NCBI RefSeq assembly: GCF_009765375.1
Contig: NZ_VTOK01000006.1
Location: forward strand, 1-64,000
Source of the DNA: Alteribacillus sp. YIM 98480
GTDB taxonomy: Bacteria; Bacillota; Bacilli; Bacillales; Marinococcaceae
DNA length: 64,000 bases
Direction of reading: 5' to 3'
Shown: piece by piece, positions 37,540 through 46,399 of the stretch
Numbering within the stretch: the stretch's first letter is position 1
Layout of the letters: each line of letters opens with the position of its first letter
Notes under the pieces: generated by a model
The model's database searches: none
Seen by the model: only the letters and a program-made list of their open reading frames with translations
What the model was told of the DNA's origin: nothing
Position numbers and translations under genes: made by a program

Positions 37540-38349
37540 ATGGGTAAAGGACTTGAAGGCAAAACAGTAGCAATTGCTGCTTCTCGGAAAACAGATGAAA
37601 TGACAGCTCTGATTGAAAAGCAAGGCGGTACCGCAGTGGTTCGTCCTTTACAAGGAACAACTTTTTTAGCAGAAGAAGACATACAGCCGGATTTTAGAAA
37701 AACACTTGATGAACAGCCGGACTGGTTGATTTTTACGACTGGAATTGGAACAGAAACATTGCTTCATGTATCTGAGCAATTAGACCGGAGAAAAGATTTT
37801 GAGAAAATTCTAAGAGAAGGAAAAGTTGCAGTAAGAGGATATAAAACAAAGAATGCTCTAAAAAAAATTGGTATTATTCCTGAAGCAAGAGATGATGATG
37901 GAACAACGGCAGGTTTAATAAGTGCGATGGAAAACAAAGACTTTACCAACAAAAAAGTTATGGTTCAGCTTCACGGTGTGAAGGCTCCTCGTCTTGTGGA
38001 ATTTCTTAAAAGAAAAGGGGCTTCATCTGTTACGGAACTTCTTCCTTATCAACATATCCCGCCAGAGAAAGAAACCGTGGAAATGATATGTAGAGAATTG
38101 CGTCGGGGTGAAATTGATGCAATATGCTTTACAACCCAGCTCCAAGTGCATTCCTTGTTTCAATATGCACAAGAGCATCATTTGAAAGAGGAGCTGATTT
38201 CTATTTTTGAAAATCAAACAACAGCTGTTGCTGTAGGAAAAGTGACCGCCGAGGCATTAAAAGAAGTAGGAGTAAAAAGGTTGTTAGCCCCAGAAAATCA
38301 GAGGATGGGAGCTATGATTATGGAGCTTTCCCAATCCTATCAAAAATAG
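37540..38349 (+). CDS. Uroporphyrinogen-III synthase family protein
   Basis: 269 aa, HemD fold with two alpha/beta lobes: N-terminal GLEGKTVAIAASRKTDEM, TTGIGTETLLH and the C-terminal CFTTQLQVHSLFQY and TTAVAVGKVTAEALK motifs. It cyclises hydroxymethylbilane to uroporphyrinogen III, but here it is away from the hemAXCDBL cluster; such extra copies often serve siroheme or cobalamin-like pathways tied to nitrite or sulfite reduction. Neighbours are molybdenum-cofactor genes. RBS AGGAGG. A thioesterase follows after 12 nt. Confidence 0.85.
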   Translation: MGKGLEGKTVAIAASRKTDEMTALIEKQGGTAVVRPLQGTTFLAEEDIQPDFRKTLDEQPDWLIFTTGIGTETLLHVSEQLDRRKDFEKILREGKVAVRGYKTKNALKKIGIIPEARDDDGTTAGLISAMENKDFTNKKVMVQLHGVKAPRLVEFLKRKGASSVTELLPYQHIPPEKETVEMICRELRRGEIDAICFTTQLQVHSLFQYAQEHHLKEELISIFENQTTAVAVGKVTAEALKEVGVKRLLAPENQRMGAMIMELSQSYQK

Positions 38350-38361
38350 GGGAGGTCGCTT

Positions 38362-38757
38362 ATGTTTGAAAAAACAATAGACCCGCGCATATCTGAAACG
38401 GATGGAGCAGGCCATATCAATAATACAGTTATTCCAGTATGGTTCGAATCGGGGCGGGATCAGATATTTAAGCTGTTTACCCCGAGTCTGTCATTTAAAA
38501 AATGGAAATGTGTCATTATTAAAATGAATGTAGATTTTGTTGGTCAATTGTTTTATGGGGAACCGGTTCAAGTGAAAACGTGGATCAATAATGTGAGAAA
38601 TTCGAGTTTTGAAATCTATGAAGAAATTCATCAAAGAGGAGAGGTGTGCGCAAAAGGAAGCGCTACTTATGTTAATTTTAATTTTGACAAGCAAAAAAGC
38701 GAGCCGATCCCTGAACATATAAAATCCGAGCTTAAGCATCATTTGTATGAAAAATGA
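38362..38757 (+). CDS. Acyl-CoA thioesterase (4HBT hotdog family)
   Basis: 131 aa hotdog-fold thioesterase. The motif ETDGAGHINNTVIPVWFESGR corresponds to the 4-hydroxybenzoyl-CoA thioesterase active-site helix, with Asp in ETD as the likely catalytic acid. Probable operon with the gene before it. Convergent with mobA, only 2 nt between their stop codons, without a terminator. Confidence 0.88.
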   Translation: MFEKTIDPRISETDGAGHINNTVIPVWFESGRDQIFKLFTPSLSFKKWKCVIIKMNVDFVGQLFYGEPVQVKTWINNVRNSSFEIYEEIHQRGEVCAKGSATYVNFNFDKQKSEPIPEHIKSELKHHLYEK

Positions 38758-38759
38758 AA

Positions 38760-39335
38760 TTAAATGAACCAATCCTCTTTACGGTTAATATTTAAGAAAT
38801 CTTTTTGGTCTTTTGGATAGAAGAGAGAATGGACAGTAATAGACTGGATAAGCGGATACATACTTTTTTTATTTTTATTTATCAACTCTTCTATGATAGG
38901 AAGACATTGTCTGTTATACATCCCGTGCAAAGGCTGCTGTTTGCTGCCCGTAACGGGAACAAAAGCATCATATGGCTTATCTGCTTTTTCAGCATGAGAT
39001 ATCATCGTTTTAATAAAACAAGAAGAAACAAATGGGGTGTCAGTGGGTAATAGAAATACCCACTCGTTTTTCTTAGCCAAATGGAGTAGTGCAAAAAAAA
39101 GTGCGTACAACGGACCTTGATGTTTTTTATCTTCTACGAGAATTTCAGCTTTATCATTGTTAAAAAAAGGAGCCAGCTGATCATTGGTTGAAATAGCTAT
39201 ATCGTCTATTCCACCAGCTTTAAAGGCATGAATACTATGTTCATAAAATGAAAGACCGTTGTACTTTTCAAACATTTTTGGTTTTCCATAACGTGAAGAT
39301 TGACCGCCAGCAAGCACAATACCTGATATATTCAT
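38760..39335 (-). CDS. mobA: Molybdenum cofactor guanylyltransferase
   Basis: 191 aa. MobA joins GMP to molybdopterin for bis-MGD enzymes such as formate dehydrogenase. Nucleotidyltransferase motifs: LAGGQSSRYGKPK at the N terminus and LPTDTPFVS (metal-binding Asp). The frame runs to 39413 but AAAGGGGAA lies 7 nt before ATG 39335, where MobA homology starts. A MITE-like repeat lies just upstream (39374-39568). Confidence 0.92.
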   Translation of the reverse strand: MNISGIVLAGGQSSRYGKPKMFEKYNGLSFYEHSIHAFKAGGIDDIAISTNDQLAPFFNNDKAEILVEDKKHQGPLYALFFALLHLAKKNEWVFLLPTDTPFVSSCFIKTMISHAEKADKPYDAFVPVTGSKQQPLHGMYNRQCLPIIEELINKNKKSMYPLIQSITVHSLFYPKDQKDFLNINRKEDWFI

Positions 39336-39373
39336 TTGCTTGTTCCCCTTTGAATACTTATACGAAAGAAATA

Positions 39374-39568
39374 GGGGTTGTCCCAAAAAGGTTAGTTTAG
39401 ATATGAAAATCATCTAAGCAACTGGGATATGTGAGACTCCTGCGTGAAAGAGGGCAGTGTGAAGACCTCGCAGTGAGCGTGTTCTGCTCAAAGGAGGCTG
39501 AATCGTTGCCCGCGGAAAGTGAGTATATTCCAGTTGCGTTTTTTGAGAACTACTTATGGGACAGCCCC
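39374..39568. mobile_element. MITE-like repeat R2, 195 bp with 12-bp terminal inverted repeats
   Basis: Left end GGGGTTGTCCCA (39374-39385), right end TGGGACAGCCCC (39557-39568). Internal landmarks GAGACTCCTGCG, GGCAGTGTGAAGACC, GCCCGCGGAAAG and GAGTATATTCC also occur in a family of repeats common in Bacillus genomes (from memory). No ORF. It sits 4 bp past the stop of the small gene before it on the minus strand and 38 bp upstream of mobA. Confidence 0.75.
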
Positions 39569-39572
39569 TTTG

Positions 39573-39800
39573 TTATTCAGCTAACGCTTTCATTTTTTTG
39601 TCTCGATCCAACCGTTCTGCTTCATCTTTTAAATCATATTTTTTTAACAGATGAAATAATTCATTTAACGTATTTTGAGAAGGATGGTCAGCTAACAGCG
39701 TGTTACAAGATTGATAAACAGAGGACGGGAGGAACGGTTTTTGACTTTTAAGCTTTTCAGCAACAGATTCTTTTGTGTGGTCAATATTGCATGAACTCAT
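39573..39800 (-). CDS. Small protein of the fdhD operon
   Basis: 75 aa, start ATG 39800 inside the end of fdhD (20-nt overlap), RBS AAAGGAG. Begins MSSCNIDHTKES; helical, with a C-terminal NELFHLLKKYDLKDEAERLDRD repeat-like helix. Overlap with fdhD implies co-translation and a role linked to formate dehydrogenase assembly. Family not recognised for sure. Confidence 0.75.
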   Translation of the reverse strand: MSSCNIDHTKESVAEKLKSQKPFLPSSVYQSCNTLLADHPSQNTLNELFHLLKKYDLKDEAERLDRDKKMKALAE

Positions 39801-40608
39801 TGGACATTTCTCCTTTTTCATTTTTTTTAATTCTAAAATTATGAGAGTAAACATTAAAAGAAGACCCGCGTATAAAACCAACGGCTGTAATGTTTAAGTC
39901 TTCAGCTAACTTAATGGCTAAATCAGTAGGAGCAGATTTAGATAATACGAGACCAACGCCAATTTTTGAGGCTTTTGTTAACACTTCTGAAGATAATCTG
40001 CCGCTGAAAACAAGGATTTTATCCTTAATAGCAATATTTTGAAGCAGGCAGTAACCGTAAAGTTTATCTAGAGCATTGTGTCTTCCGATATCGGCCCGGT
40101 CTACAATGATATGATCAGGAGTGCAAATGGCTGCATTATGAACTCCGCCCGTTTTTTTAAATACTTGGCTGTTTTGCTGCATTTGTTTCATTAAATGAAT
40201 ACATTGGCCAGCAGTGAGCGAAGCAGTACTCATAGAGGTTTTAGAAATTACTGCGTCATTTTGAAAATAAAACTGCCGGCTTTTTCCGCAGCAGGAATTT
40301 ATTACGCGTTTGGAATAAAATGATGGATTTTTAGTGAGTTTTTTATTTAATGCTACGTACGCAAAGCCTTTATCTTCATCTATTTCAAGAGAGGATATTT
40401 CATTTATAAACAAAATGACACCTTCTGAAGCAAGAAAACCAACTACCATTTCTTTATAGTGCTGTGGTGAACAGACCATGGTTGCAAACTCTTCTTTATT
40501 CACAAATATAGTAAGAGGGACTTCAGAAACGATATCGTCTTCTGCATCCTGAAATTGACCGTCACGGTAGGCAGTAATTGTTTTTTTTACGCTTATATGC
40601 TGTTTCAA
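39781..40608 (-). CDS. fdhD: Formate dehydrogenase accessory sulfurtransferase FdhD
   Basis: 275 aa. FdhD moves sulfur from a cysteine desulfurase to the bis-MGD cofactor of formate dehydrogenase. The active-site Cys loop appears as INSCCGKSR; later TGGVHNAAICT, DIGRHNALDKLYG and SGRLSSEVLTKASKIG are classic FdhD motifs. Start is TTG after GAGGGAAAGGG. The formate dehydrogenase genes themselves are not in the window. Confidence 0.95.
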   Translation of the reverse strand: MKQHISVKKTITAYRDGQFQDAEDDIVSEVPLTIFVNKEEFATMVCSPQHYKEMVVGFLASEGVILFINEISSLEIDEDKGFAYVALNKKLTKNPSFYSKRVINSCCGKSRQFYFQNDAVISKTSMSTASLTAGQCIHLMKQMQQNSQVFKKTGGVHNAAICTPDHIIVDRADIGRHNALDKLYGYCLLQNIAIKDKILVFSGRLSSEVLTKASKIGVGLVLSKSAPTDLAIKLAEDLNITAVGFIRGSSFNVYSHNFRIKKNEKGEMSNEFMQY

Positions 40609-41015
40609 CCCTTTCCCTCATTTCCGCACAATGATTAGAAAAACATGGCTAACTTCCAAGTTCTACCATAGATTCATTTATACAGCTGACCGAATTATGT
40701 TATAAATTCTTAATTGAAAGTATAAACATAACTTTTTTGAACTTACAACCCTAAAGCTCCACAGAACGAGAATTTTAGTCTAATCGTTTAAAATGATTGA
40801 AAAGTTATCCAAGATAGGATATATTTTTTATAGTTCAGAAAACTGTAACAAGTAAAATGCGAGATAGCGTTCCTGTTTTCGATTTTAACTGTTGCAGAAT
40901 TGAAAGCGATTACTTTGGTTGAAGAGCAGCGTACCTGCCTGATGCTAAAACGTCGTATTTTTGGCAGATAGGTGTGAACCTATTTGTTAGAAAATTACGG
41001 CTTTTTTTGTTTTTT

Positions 41016-41141
41016 ATGAGGAAAAAGAAGGAGGAAAAGTAATTTGGCGGATTAGTAGCTGCTGCCTTTATTATTTCACTTTTCGTTCCAATCGATATCA
41101 AACAATTGAAACGCCAGCAGAAAGACAAAGTGGCGAGTTGA
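41016..41141 (+). pseudogene. Probable gene remnant (membrane-protein tail)
   Basis: ATG 41016 reads MRKKKEEK, meets TAA at 41040 and continues in the same frame as FGGLVAAAFIISLFVPIDI, a membrane segment with a basic tail, to TGA at 41139. Looks like the end of a lost transporter. The rest of 40609-41239 shows only AT-rich DNA. Confidence 0.3.
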
Positions 41142-41239
41142 CAATTTGTCTGCTTGCTAATACGCTGTTTTTAGTAAAAGAAAATATAGGAAAAACAAAT
41201 TATGTATAGGGAAGTAACATAATCGGAAAAGGATTGGCA

Positions 41240-41611
41240 ATGAACATGGACAAACACGAAGCAGAATTCAGTAATTTAGTTCGGGCTTTTCGAAAAAAAC
41301 ATATGGGAAAAGGCCCAAGTAAAATCAACACTACTTTCTGTAAAAATTGGGCTATTTGTGAATTAGAAGGAAATTTATCGCCAGTAGAAAAATTTATTGC
41401 TAATGCAGACGAAGGAAAACAAATGTTAAGAGAAGCACGGACGGAAATGGTAAAAGAAATGTATCGGCAAAATCATCCAGTAGAAATGGAAGAATACTTA
41501 CAATGTCATTTTGTTGATCTATTTGTTGATATTGATATAGAAAGAGATTTTGGGATGTCTATTTTTGTGTTCGATGAAAATATTGAAGAAAAGTTTTTAT
41601 CTAAGAAGTAG
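41240..41611 (+). CDS. DUF2294 family protein
   Basis: 123 aa. Matches the DUF2294 pattern: EAEFSNLVRAFRKKHMGKGP, then a conserved FCKNWAICELEGNLSPVEKF, and a C-terminal SIFVFDENIE. A small cytosolic alpha/beta protein without assigned function, found in Bacillus and cyanobacteria. AAAAGGA lies 6 nt before ATG 41240; a TTG at 41234 is less likely. Its proximity to fdhD and mobA may be meaningful. Confidence 0.85.
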   Translation: MNMDKHEAEFSNLVRAFRKKHMGKGPSKINTTFCKNWAICELEGNLSPVEKFIANADEGKQMLREARTEMVKEMYRQNHPVEMEEYLQCHFVDLFVDIDIERDFGMSIFVFDENIEEKFLSKK

Positions 41612-41638
41612 GTTGGTACTTGGCTGCGATTATGCTAA

Positions 41639-41764
41639 AGACCCCTTAAGGATCCTGAAATAAATCCGGCCATTACTTTAATGTTAACCTTTCAAAAAGG
41701 GATGGGACATGAAACCGAAGAGGAGACGGAAAACAAAGAGGAACCTCCAGATCAAAAAGTTTAG
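41639..41764 (+). pseudogene. Gene fragment without start
   Basis: An open stretch from 41639 to TAG at 41764 reads KDPEINPAITLMLTFQKGMG then an acidic tail. It looks like the C-terminal end of a truncated protein. No RBS or plausible start in frame apart from ATG 41681. Followed by a perfect terminator, as expected for a gene end. Confidence 0.3.
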
Positions 41765-41772
41765 ACGATGTT

Positions 41773-41814
41773 AAAAAAACTGTGAACTTTTAAATATGAG
41801 TTCACAGTTTTTTT
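41773..41814 (+). terminator. Terminator after DUF2294/fragment
   Basis: Perfect stem AAAAACTGTGAACT / AGTTCACAGTTTTT with 10-nt loop and T7. Confidence 0.85.
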
Positions 41815-41917
41815 ACTGACATTGTTATTTTACTTTTCTAAAAAATGCTACATTTTAACTGGAAAATTTAGTATGATTTTTATTAGATAGCGGTTGGGAA
41901 GGAAAAGAGGTACATAT

Positions 41918-44900
41918 ATGTTCATGAAGTGGTATTTATTTATTGTTGTTATAGTTCTAAGCAGTATTTGGGGAGGGAAACTAGAAGCAGCAGCGGCTGT
42001 AGAGCTAAAACAAAGCGAACAAAAATATGATCTGCATTCGTCTATAGATATACTACAAGATAAAGAAGGGATATGGTCTGTGGATGATGTTTCTTCTGAA
42101 GATTTTTCTGCTTCATTTACAAAAAATGTAGAAAGTATCCCTAGTTTTGGATACACGTCTTCTGTTTATTGGGTTCGTTTTCAAATAGAAAATAACACAA
42201 CGATAGATGATTGGGTACTAGAAATAGCTTATCCGCCCCATGACTCTATTGAACTATATAAAATGGTAAATAATCGTCCTTTAAAAGCAGGGGAAACAGG
42301 TGATCTAAAAGAATTCTACAATAGAGATAGGAACCATCGTCATTTTACTTTTAATCTGAATCCTCCTGAAAATGAATCACTTACATATTATTTACGTTTT
42401 GAAAGTGAAGGTTCGATGCAGCTGCCCCTGACACTTTGGTCAGAAGAAGCGTTTGCGCAAAAAAACCAGATCGAATACTTAATTTTAGGATTGTATTACG
42501 GAATATCTATTGTCATGATACTATACAATCTTTTTTTGTTTTTTTCGCTGCGGCTGCATAGTTATTTATGGTATGTTCTATTTATTTTAGCTCTTACGTT
42601 CACTCACTTGACTTTAAACGGAGCAGCGTATCAATTTATATGGCCGGAAAGTCCCTGGTGGAACAATCGTGCTATTGTCTTTTTTATGGCCGCATCCAAT
42701 GCATTGGCTTTTCTTTTTACGAAAAGTTTTTTAAATACTCCAGCTTACACACCTAAACTAAACCAGCTTTTTAAACTGTTTGTTCCCTTTCAATTTTTCA
42801 TTATGGCTTTGTTAATGATTAGTTATAACGCGGCTTTAAACCTCGTGATGTTAAGTACCATTGTGCTTGTATTTATCGTACTTTCAGCAGCAGGATTTAT
42901 TTGGAGGAAAGGGTACAGCCCTGCTCGTTATTTCTTCTTCGGCTGGATCATCTTCTTAGTTGGAGTATTTCTTTCTTCGTTAGCAGACGCAGGCTTTATT
43001 CCTATTACTTTCTTTACAAAATATGCTTCTCAAATTGGCTCTGCTTTTGAAGTCATCCTATTTTCTCTGGCTCTTGCTGATAAGTTTAATGTTTTACGAA
43101 TGGAAAAAGAAAAAGCAGAAAGACGTGCAAAAGAGAGCCAGGAGTTAGCTGTAGAGCAGTTGAAAAAGACCAATCGATTAAAAGATGAATTTCTTGCAAA
43201 TACCTCGCACGAGCTGCGAACACCATTAAATGGGATTATTGGTATTGCAGAGTCGGTAAGAGATGGTGCAGCAGGTCAAGTAAATACATCTTTAAAAAAT
43301 AATCTGTCCATGATTATACAAAGCGGAAAACGATTGTCTCACTTAGTAAATGACTTGCTTGATTTTTCGAAATTAAAACATAAAGCCATTGAATTGCAAT
43401 TCAAACCTATACGTTTAAAAGAAGCAACCGACGTAGTCTTTTTCTTATTGGAACCTCTGATGAAAGGTAAACCTATCACATTTATTAACAATATACCTCC
43501 AGATTTACCATTGGTAAAAGCAGATGAGAACAGGGTGCAGCAAATTTTGCATAACATTATTGATAATGCTATTAAATTCACCGAAACAGGGTCGATCACT
43601 GTTAGTGCTGAAAGAGAAAAGGACAGTGTGCTCATAACCGTTCAAGACACAGGGATTGGCATTAAAGGTGAGGACTTAAAAATAATATTTAACGAGTTTG
43701 AGCAAGGAAGTGATGAAAACGTAAGACAAAAAAGGGGAACTGGATTAGGTTTAAGTATTACTAAAAAGCTGATAGAGCTGCATGGCGGAACGACTTCAGT
43801 TATGTCAGAACCTAAAAAAGGTACGACTTTCCGCTTTAGCCTTCCCTTATATGATGGAGCGGTAAATAATGCAGCATTTCCACTAGCATATTATGAAAAC
43901 TATAAAGAGGAAGCGGAAGTAATGGATAATTCCGTACATCTTATAATGAAGAAAAAAAACCAAGGAAGTATTTTAATTGCAGATGATGAGCCAATAAACT
44001 TGCAAGTTCTCCAAAACCATTTACGAATGGAAGGCTATGACGTAACGGCAGTAACCAATGGTGAACAATTGCTGCAAAAAGCAAAAACACACGTTTATGA
44101 TTTAATCATTATTGATGTAATGATGCCTGTTTTATCTGGTTATAAAGTAAGTGAATTGTTAAGAGAAAACCATTCCTTAACAGAATTACCCATTTTAATT
44201 GTAACGGCAAGAAATGAATTAGAAGACATTGTTACGGCATTTCGTTTTGGCGCTAATGATTATTTATCAAAGCCATGTTATAAAGAGGAACTGCTGGCAC
44301 GGGTGCAAACTCTTTTAACGATGCAAAAAGCTATGAAAGATACATTAACTCAAAAAGAAGCATTAAACCATGCGAATAATGAGTTAAAACTTTTAAATCA
44401 TGAGCTTGAAGAAAGAGTGAAGGAAAGAACGAAAAAACTCGAATTAAAAACAAAAGAACTGCTTAGAATGGAAAAATCACGCCGTCATTTATTGTCTAAT
44501 ATATCACATGATTTAGGTACCCCTATGACTTCTTTACAAGGATATATTAAAGCAATGATTGATGAAGTTATTTCTGTGGATAACAAATATTATTTAAAAA
44601 TGATTTATGAAAAAGTGTTATTTATTGATCGGTTGATTAGGGATTTGTATGACTTATCACGATTAGAAGCAAGACAGGTAAGCTTTCATTGGGAATATAT
44701 TAATGTATCCACCTTTATTAATCAGTTTTTACCTTCGTTTGAGTCAGATGTCCGCGCGCAAAATCTTTCCTTTGCCATACAAAATTATTTTACTGCGACA
44801 AAAGAAGGAGACGCTATCTATGCTGATCTTGACCGCCTTAAGCAAGTTATGTCCAATCTCATCTATAATGCTGTAAAATATACACCAGACAAAGGTACTA

Positions 44901-45271
44901 TCATTATTGAAGTAAACGATTCTTCTGAGCCTTCTAGACACTTTAGAGAACATGACAAAGGTAAAGAAGAAACAGCTTTCACTTTAGAAGAACCAATTCA
45001 AGATCAAAGACACGGCCGCTCGATAGTTATTGGTGTCCATGATACGGGCAGGGGAATAAATCCAGAATCTCTTCCATTTATTTTTGATCGCTTTTTTCGT
45101 GAAGATTCTTCTAGACCCTCTAGTGATGGCAATATCGGTCTCGGCCTAAACATTTGCAAAGAAATTGTTGAGTACCATGGAGGCATGATTTGGGCAGAAA
45201 GTAAAAAACAAAAAGGAAGCACGTTTTATTTTACCCTTCCTCTTCATCCGCTGATGAGAGAGCACAGCTAG
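41918..45271 (+). CDS. 7TMR-DISM hybrid sensor kinase with two histidine-kinase modules
   Basis: 1117 aa. Order: signal/anchor (about 5-22); extracytoplasmic 7TMR-DISMED2-type beta domain (about 35-165); seven membrane segments (about 175-395); coiled coil; HisKA with His431 in NTSHELRTPLNG; HATPase (ENRVQQILHNIIDNAIKF, DTGIGI, GTGLGLSI); receiver domain with Asp733 in IIDVMMP; coiled coil; a second HisKA with His864 in NISHDLGTPM; and a second HATPase (LKQVMSNLIYNAVKYT, DTGRGI, GLGLNI). Such sensors bind extracellular carbohydrates or similar ligands. The OmpR-type regulator follows after 51 nt. ATG 41918 chosen by the AAGAGG spacing. Confidence 0.93.
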   Translation: MFMKWYLFIVVIVLSSIWGGKLEAAAAVELKQSEQKYDLHSSIDILQDKEGIWSVDDVSSEDFSASFTKNVESIPSFGYTSSVYWVRFQIENNTTIDDWVLEIAYPPHDSIELYKMVNNRPLKAGETGDLKEFYNRDRNHRHFTFNLNPPENESLTYYLRFESEGSMQLPLTLWSEEAFAQKNQIEYLILGLYYGISIVMILYNLFLFFSLRLHSYLWYVLFILALTFTHLTLNGAAYQFIWPESPWWNNRAIVFFMAASNALAFLFTKSFLNTPAYTPKLNQLFKLFVPFQFFIMALLMISYNAALNLVMLSTIVLVFIVLSAAGFIWRKGYSPARYFFFGWIIFLVGVFLSSLADAGFIPITFFTKYASQIGSAFEVILFSLALADKFNVLRMEKEKAERRAKESQELAVEQLKKTNRLKDEFLANTSHELRTPLNGIIGIAESVRDGAAGQVNTSLKNNLSMIIQSGKRLSHLVNDLLDFSKLKHKAIELQFKPIRLKEATDVVFFLLEPLMKGKPITFINNIPPDLPLVKADENRVQQILHNIIDNAIKFTETGSITVSAEREKDSVLITVQDTGIGIKGEDLKIIFNEFEQGSDENVRQKRGTGLGLSITKKLIELHGGTTSVMSEPKKGTTFRFSLPLYDGAVNNAAFPLAYYENYKEEAEVMDNSVHLIMKKKNQGSILIADDEPINLQVLQNHLRMEGYDVTAVTNGEQLLQKAKTHVYDLIIIDVMMPVLSGYKVSELLRENHSLTELPILIVTARNELEDIVTAFRFGANDYLSKPCYKEELLARVQTLLTMQKAMKDTLTQKEALNHANNELKLLNHELEERVKERTKKLELKTKELLRMEKSRRHLLSNISHDLGTPMTSLQGYIKAMIDEVISVDNKYYLKMIYEKVLFIDRLIRDLYDLSRLEARQVSFHWEYINVSTFINQFLPSFESDVRAQNLSFAIQNYFTATKEGDAIYADLDRLKQVMSNLIYNAVKYTPDKGTIIIEVNDSSEPSRHFREHDKGKEETAFTLEEPIQDQRHGRSIVIGVHDTGRGINPESLPFIFDRFFREDSSRPSSDGNIGLGLNICKEIVEYHGGMIWAESKKQKGSTFYFTLPLHPLMREHS

Positions 45272-45322
45272 ATTCTCAACGTTTTATTTAAAACAATAAA
45301 ATAAAATAGGAGAGTTGTTAAA

Positions 45323-46024
45323 ATGGGGAAAGAAACGATACTAGTAGTAGAAGATGAAGAAGATATTAGAAATTTAATTCAATTATATTTGCAAAAAGAT
45401 TATACAGTATTTACTTCAGTAAATGGCAAGGATGCGTTAAAGCAGATCAAAGAACAAAAACCGGACTTAGTTCTATTAGATATCCTCGTTCCCGAACTGA
45501 ACGGTTTTGAAGTTTGTGCAAAATTGAGAGAAACAGATGAAGAAACACCAGTATTATTTTTAAGCGCAAAAAGAGAATTTGAAGATAAAATTCAAGGTTT
45601 AGAGTTAGGGGCAGATGACTATATTACAAAGCCTTTTGATCCTGGGGAGATGCTTGCAAGAGTAAAGGCTCACTTACGAAGAAGCCGCTTGAAAACAAAT
45701 ATACAGCCAAAAAAAGAGCTGTCCCGCTATTTGCAATTTGGAGATCTTTCTATTGATATAGAAGGCTATTCTGTATTTCGAAACGGCGAACCAATTCACT
45801 TATTTGCAAAAGAAATGCAGTTATTACTGTTATTAGCAAAAAATCCTCATCAAGTTTTTAGTGTAGAACAATTATATGACAATATTTGGGGGGCTAATCG
45901 GTACGGAGATTTAAAAACGGTATCAGTGCATATAAGTAAGTTGCGAAAAAAAATAGAAAAAAACCCAGCAAATCCTGAATTTATTATTACTGTAAGAGGC
46001 TTTGGCTATAAATTTCTTCCATAA
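45323..46024 (+). CDS. OmpR/PhoB family response regulator
   Basis: 233 aa. Receiver domain (1-120) with acidic pocket EDEED, phospho-acceptor Asp in LLDILVPELNG, Thr/Ser-Ala LSAKRE and Lys in ITKPFDP; winged-helix DNA-binding domain (about 130-230) ending ITVRGFGYKFLP. Partner of the hybrid kinase just upstream (same operon, RBS AGGAGAG). Two TTTTAACC repeats 11 bp apart right after it are a likely target. Confidence 0.95.
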   Translation: MGKETILVVEDEEDIRNLIQLYLQKDYTVFTSVNGKDALKQIKEQKPDLVLLDILVPELNGFEVCAKLRETDEETPVLFLSAKREFEDKIQGLELGADDYITKPFDPGEMLARVKAHLRRSRLKTNIQPKKELSRYLQFGDLSIDIEGYSVFRNGEPIHLFAKEMQLLLLLAKNPHQVFSVEQLYDNIWGANRYGDLKTVSVHISKLRKKIEKNPANPEFIITVRGFGYKFLP

Positions 46025-46056
46025 CAAACGTTAATTTTTCTGAATTAATTTTAAAG

Positions 46057-46095
46057 TTTTAACCTCATTTTAACCTGCTTCTTTTATCCTAAAAT
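46057..46095 (+). promoter_or_regulatory. Direct-repeat promoter of the sinI-like gene
   Basis: TTTTAACC at 46057-46064 and again at 46068-46075 (11-bp period, as for OmpR-family dimers) overlap the -35 region of a -10 TAAAAT at 46090-46095. A poor -35 plus repeats is the layout of an activated promoter. Confidence 0.5.
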
Positions 46096-46147
46096 TAGAC
46101 GTCCAGAACAGCCCGGCTTATAGAAATATAAATCGGAGGGGATTTTT

Positions 46148-46291
46148 GTGAAGAAAGAAATGGCAAAAAAGGAGTTAGATAGAGAGTGGGTAGAATTAAT
46201 TAAAGCTGCAAGGGACTCAGGGTTAGAGAAAAAAGAGATTCAATTATTTTTGCAAGAGCAAGCTCTTCACAAGAAGCGTTATACTGTTTAA
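46148..46291 (+). CDS. SinI-family anti-repressor
   Basis: 47 aa, GTG start behind CGGAGGGG. The core LDREWVELIKAARDSGLEKK followed by EIQLFLQ matches the SinI helix-turn-helix dimerisation hook (LDQEWVELMVEAKEANISPE in B. subtilis SinI). SinI binds the SinR master repressor of biofilm matrix genes and frees its targets. No sinR lies beside it. The gene follows a two-component operon and has its own promoter with direct repeats, so it may carry that signal to SinR. Confidence 0.85.
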   Translation: MKKEMAKKELDREWVELIKAARDSGLEKKEIQLFLQEQALHKKRYTV

Positions 46292-46339
46292 AGAGCCAGG
46301 ATGCCAGGGGGGGCAAACAATACTTAATAGCTCGAATGA

Positions 46340-46363
46340 AACAGCCTTGGGCTGTTTTTTTTT
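46340..46363 (+). terminator. Terminator of the sinI-like gene
   Basis: Tight hairpin AACAGCC-TTG-GGCTGTT followed by T8. Confidence 0.75.
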
Positions 46364-46399
46364 GTAAGGTAAGAAATTATAAATAGTTGGCGTTTTCCA

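Noticed and set aside
40860-41015. Possible riboswitch-like hairpins (CTGCC/GGCAG, AGGTGTGAACCT) in the fdhD-DUF2294 gap
   Set aside because: Does not match the molybdenum-cofactor, preQ1 or other riboswitch cores I know; better seen as decayed DNA.
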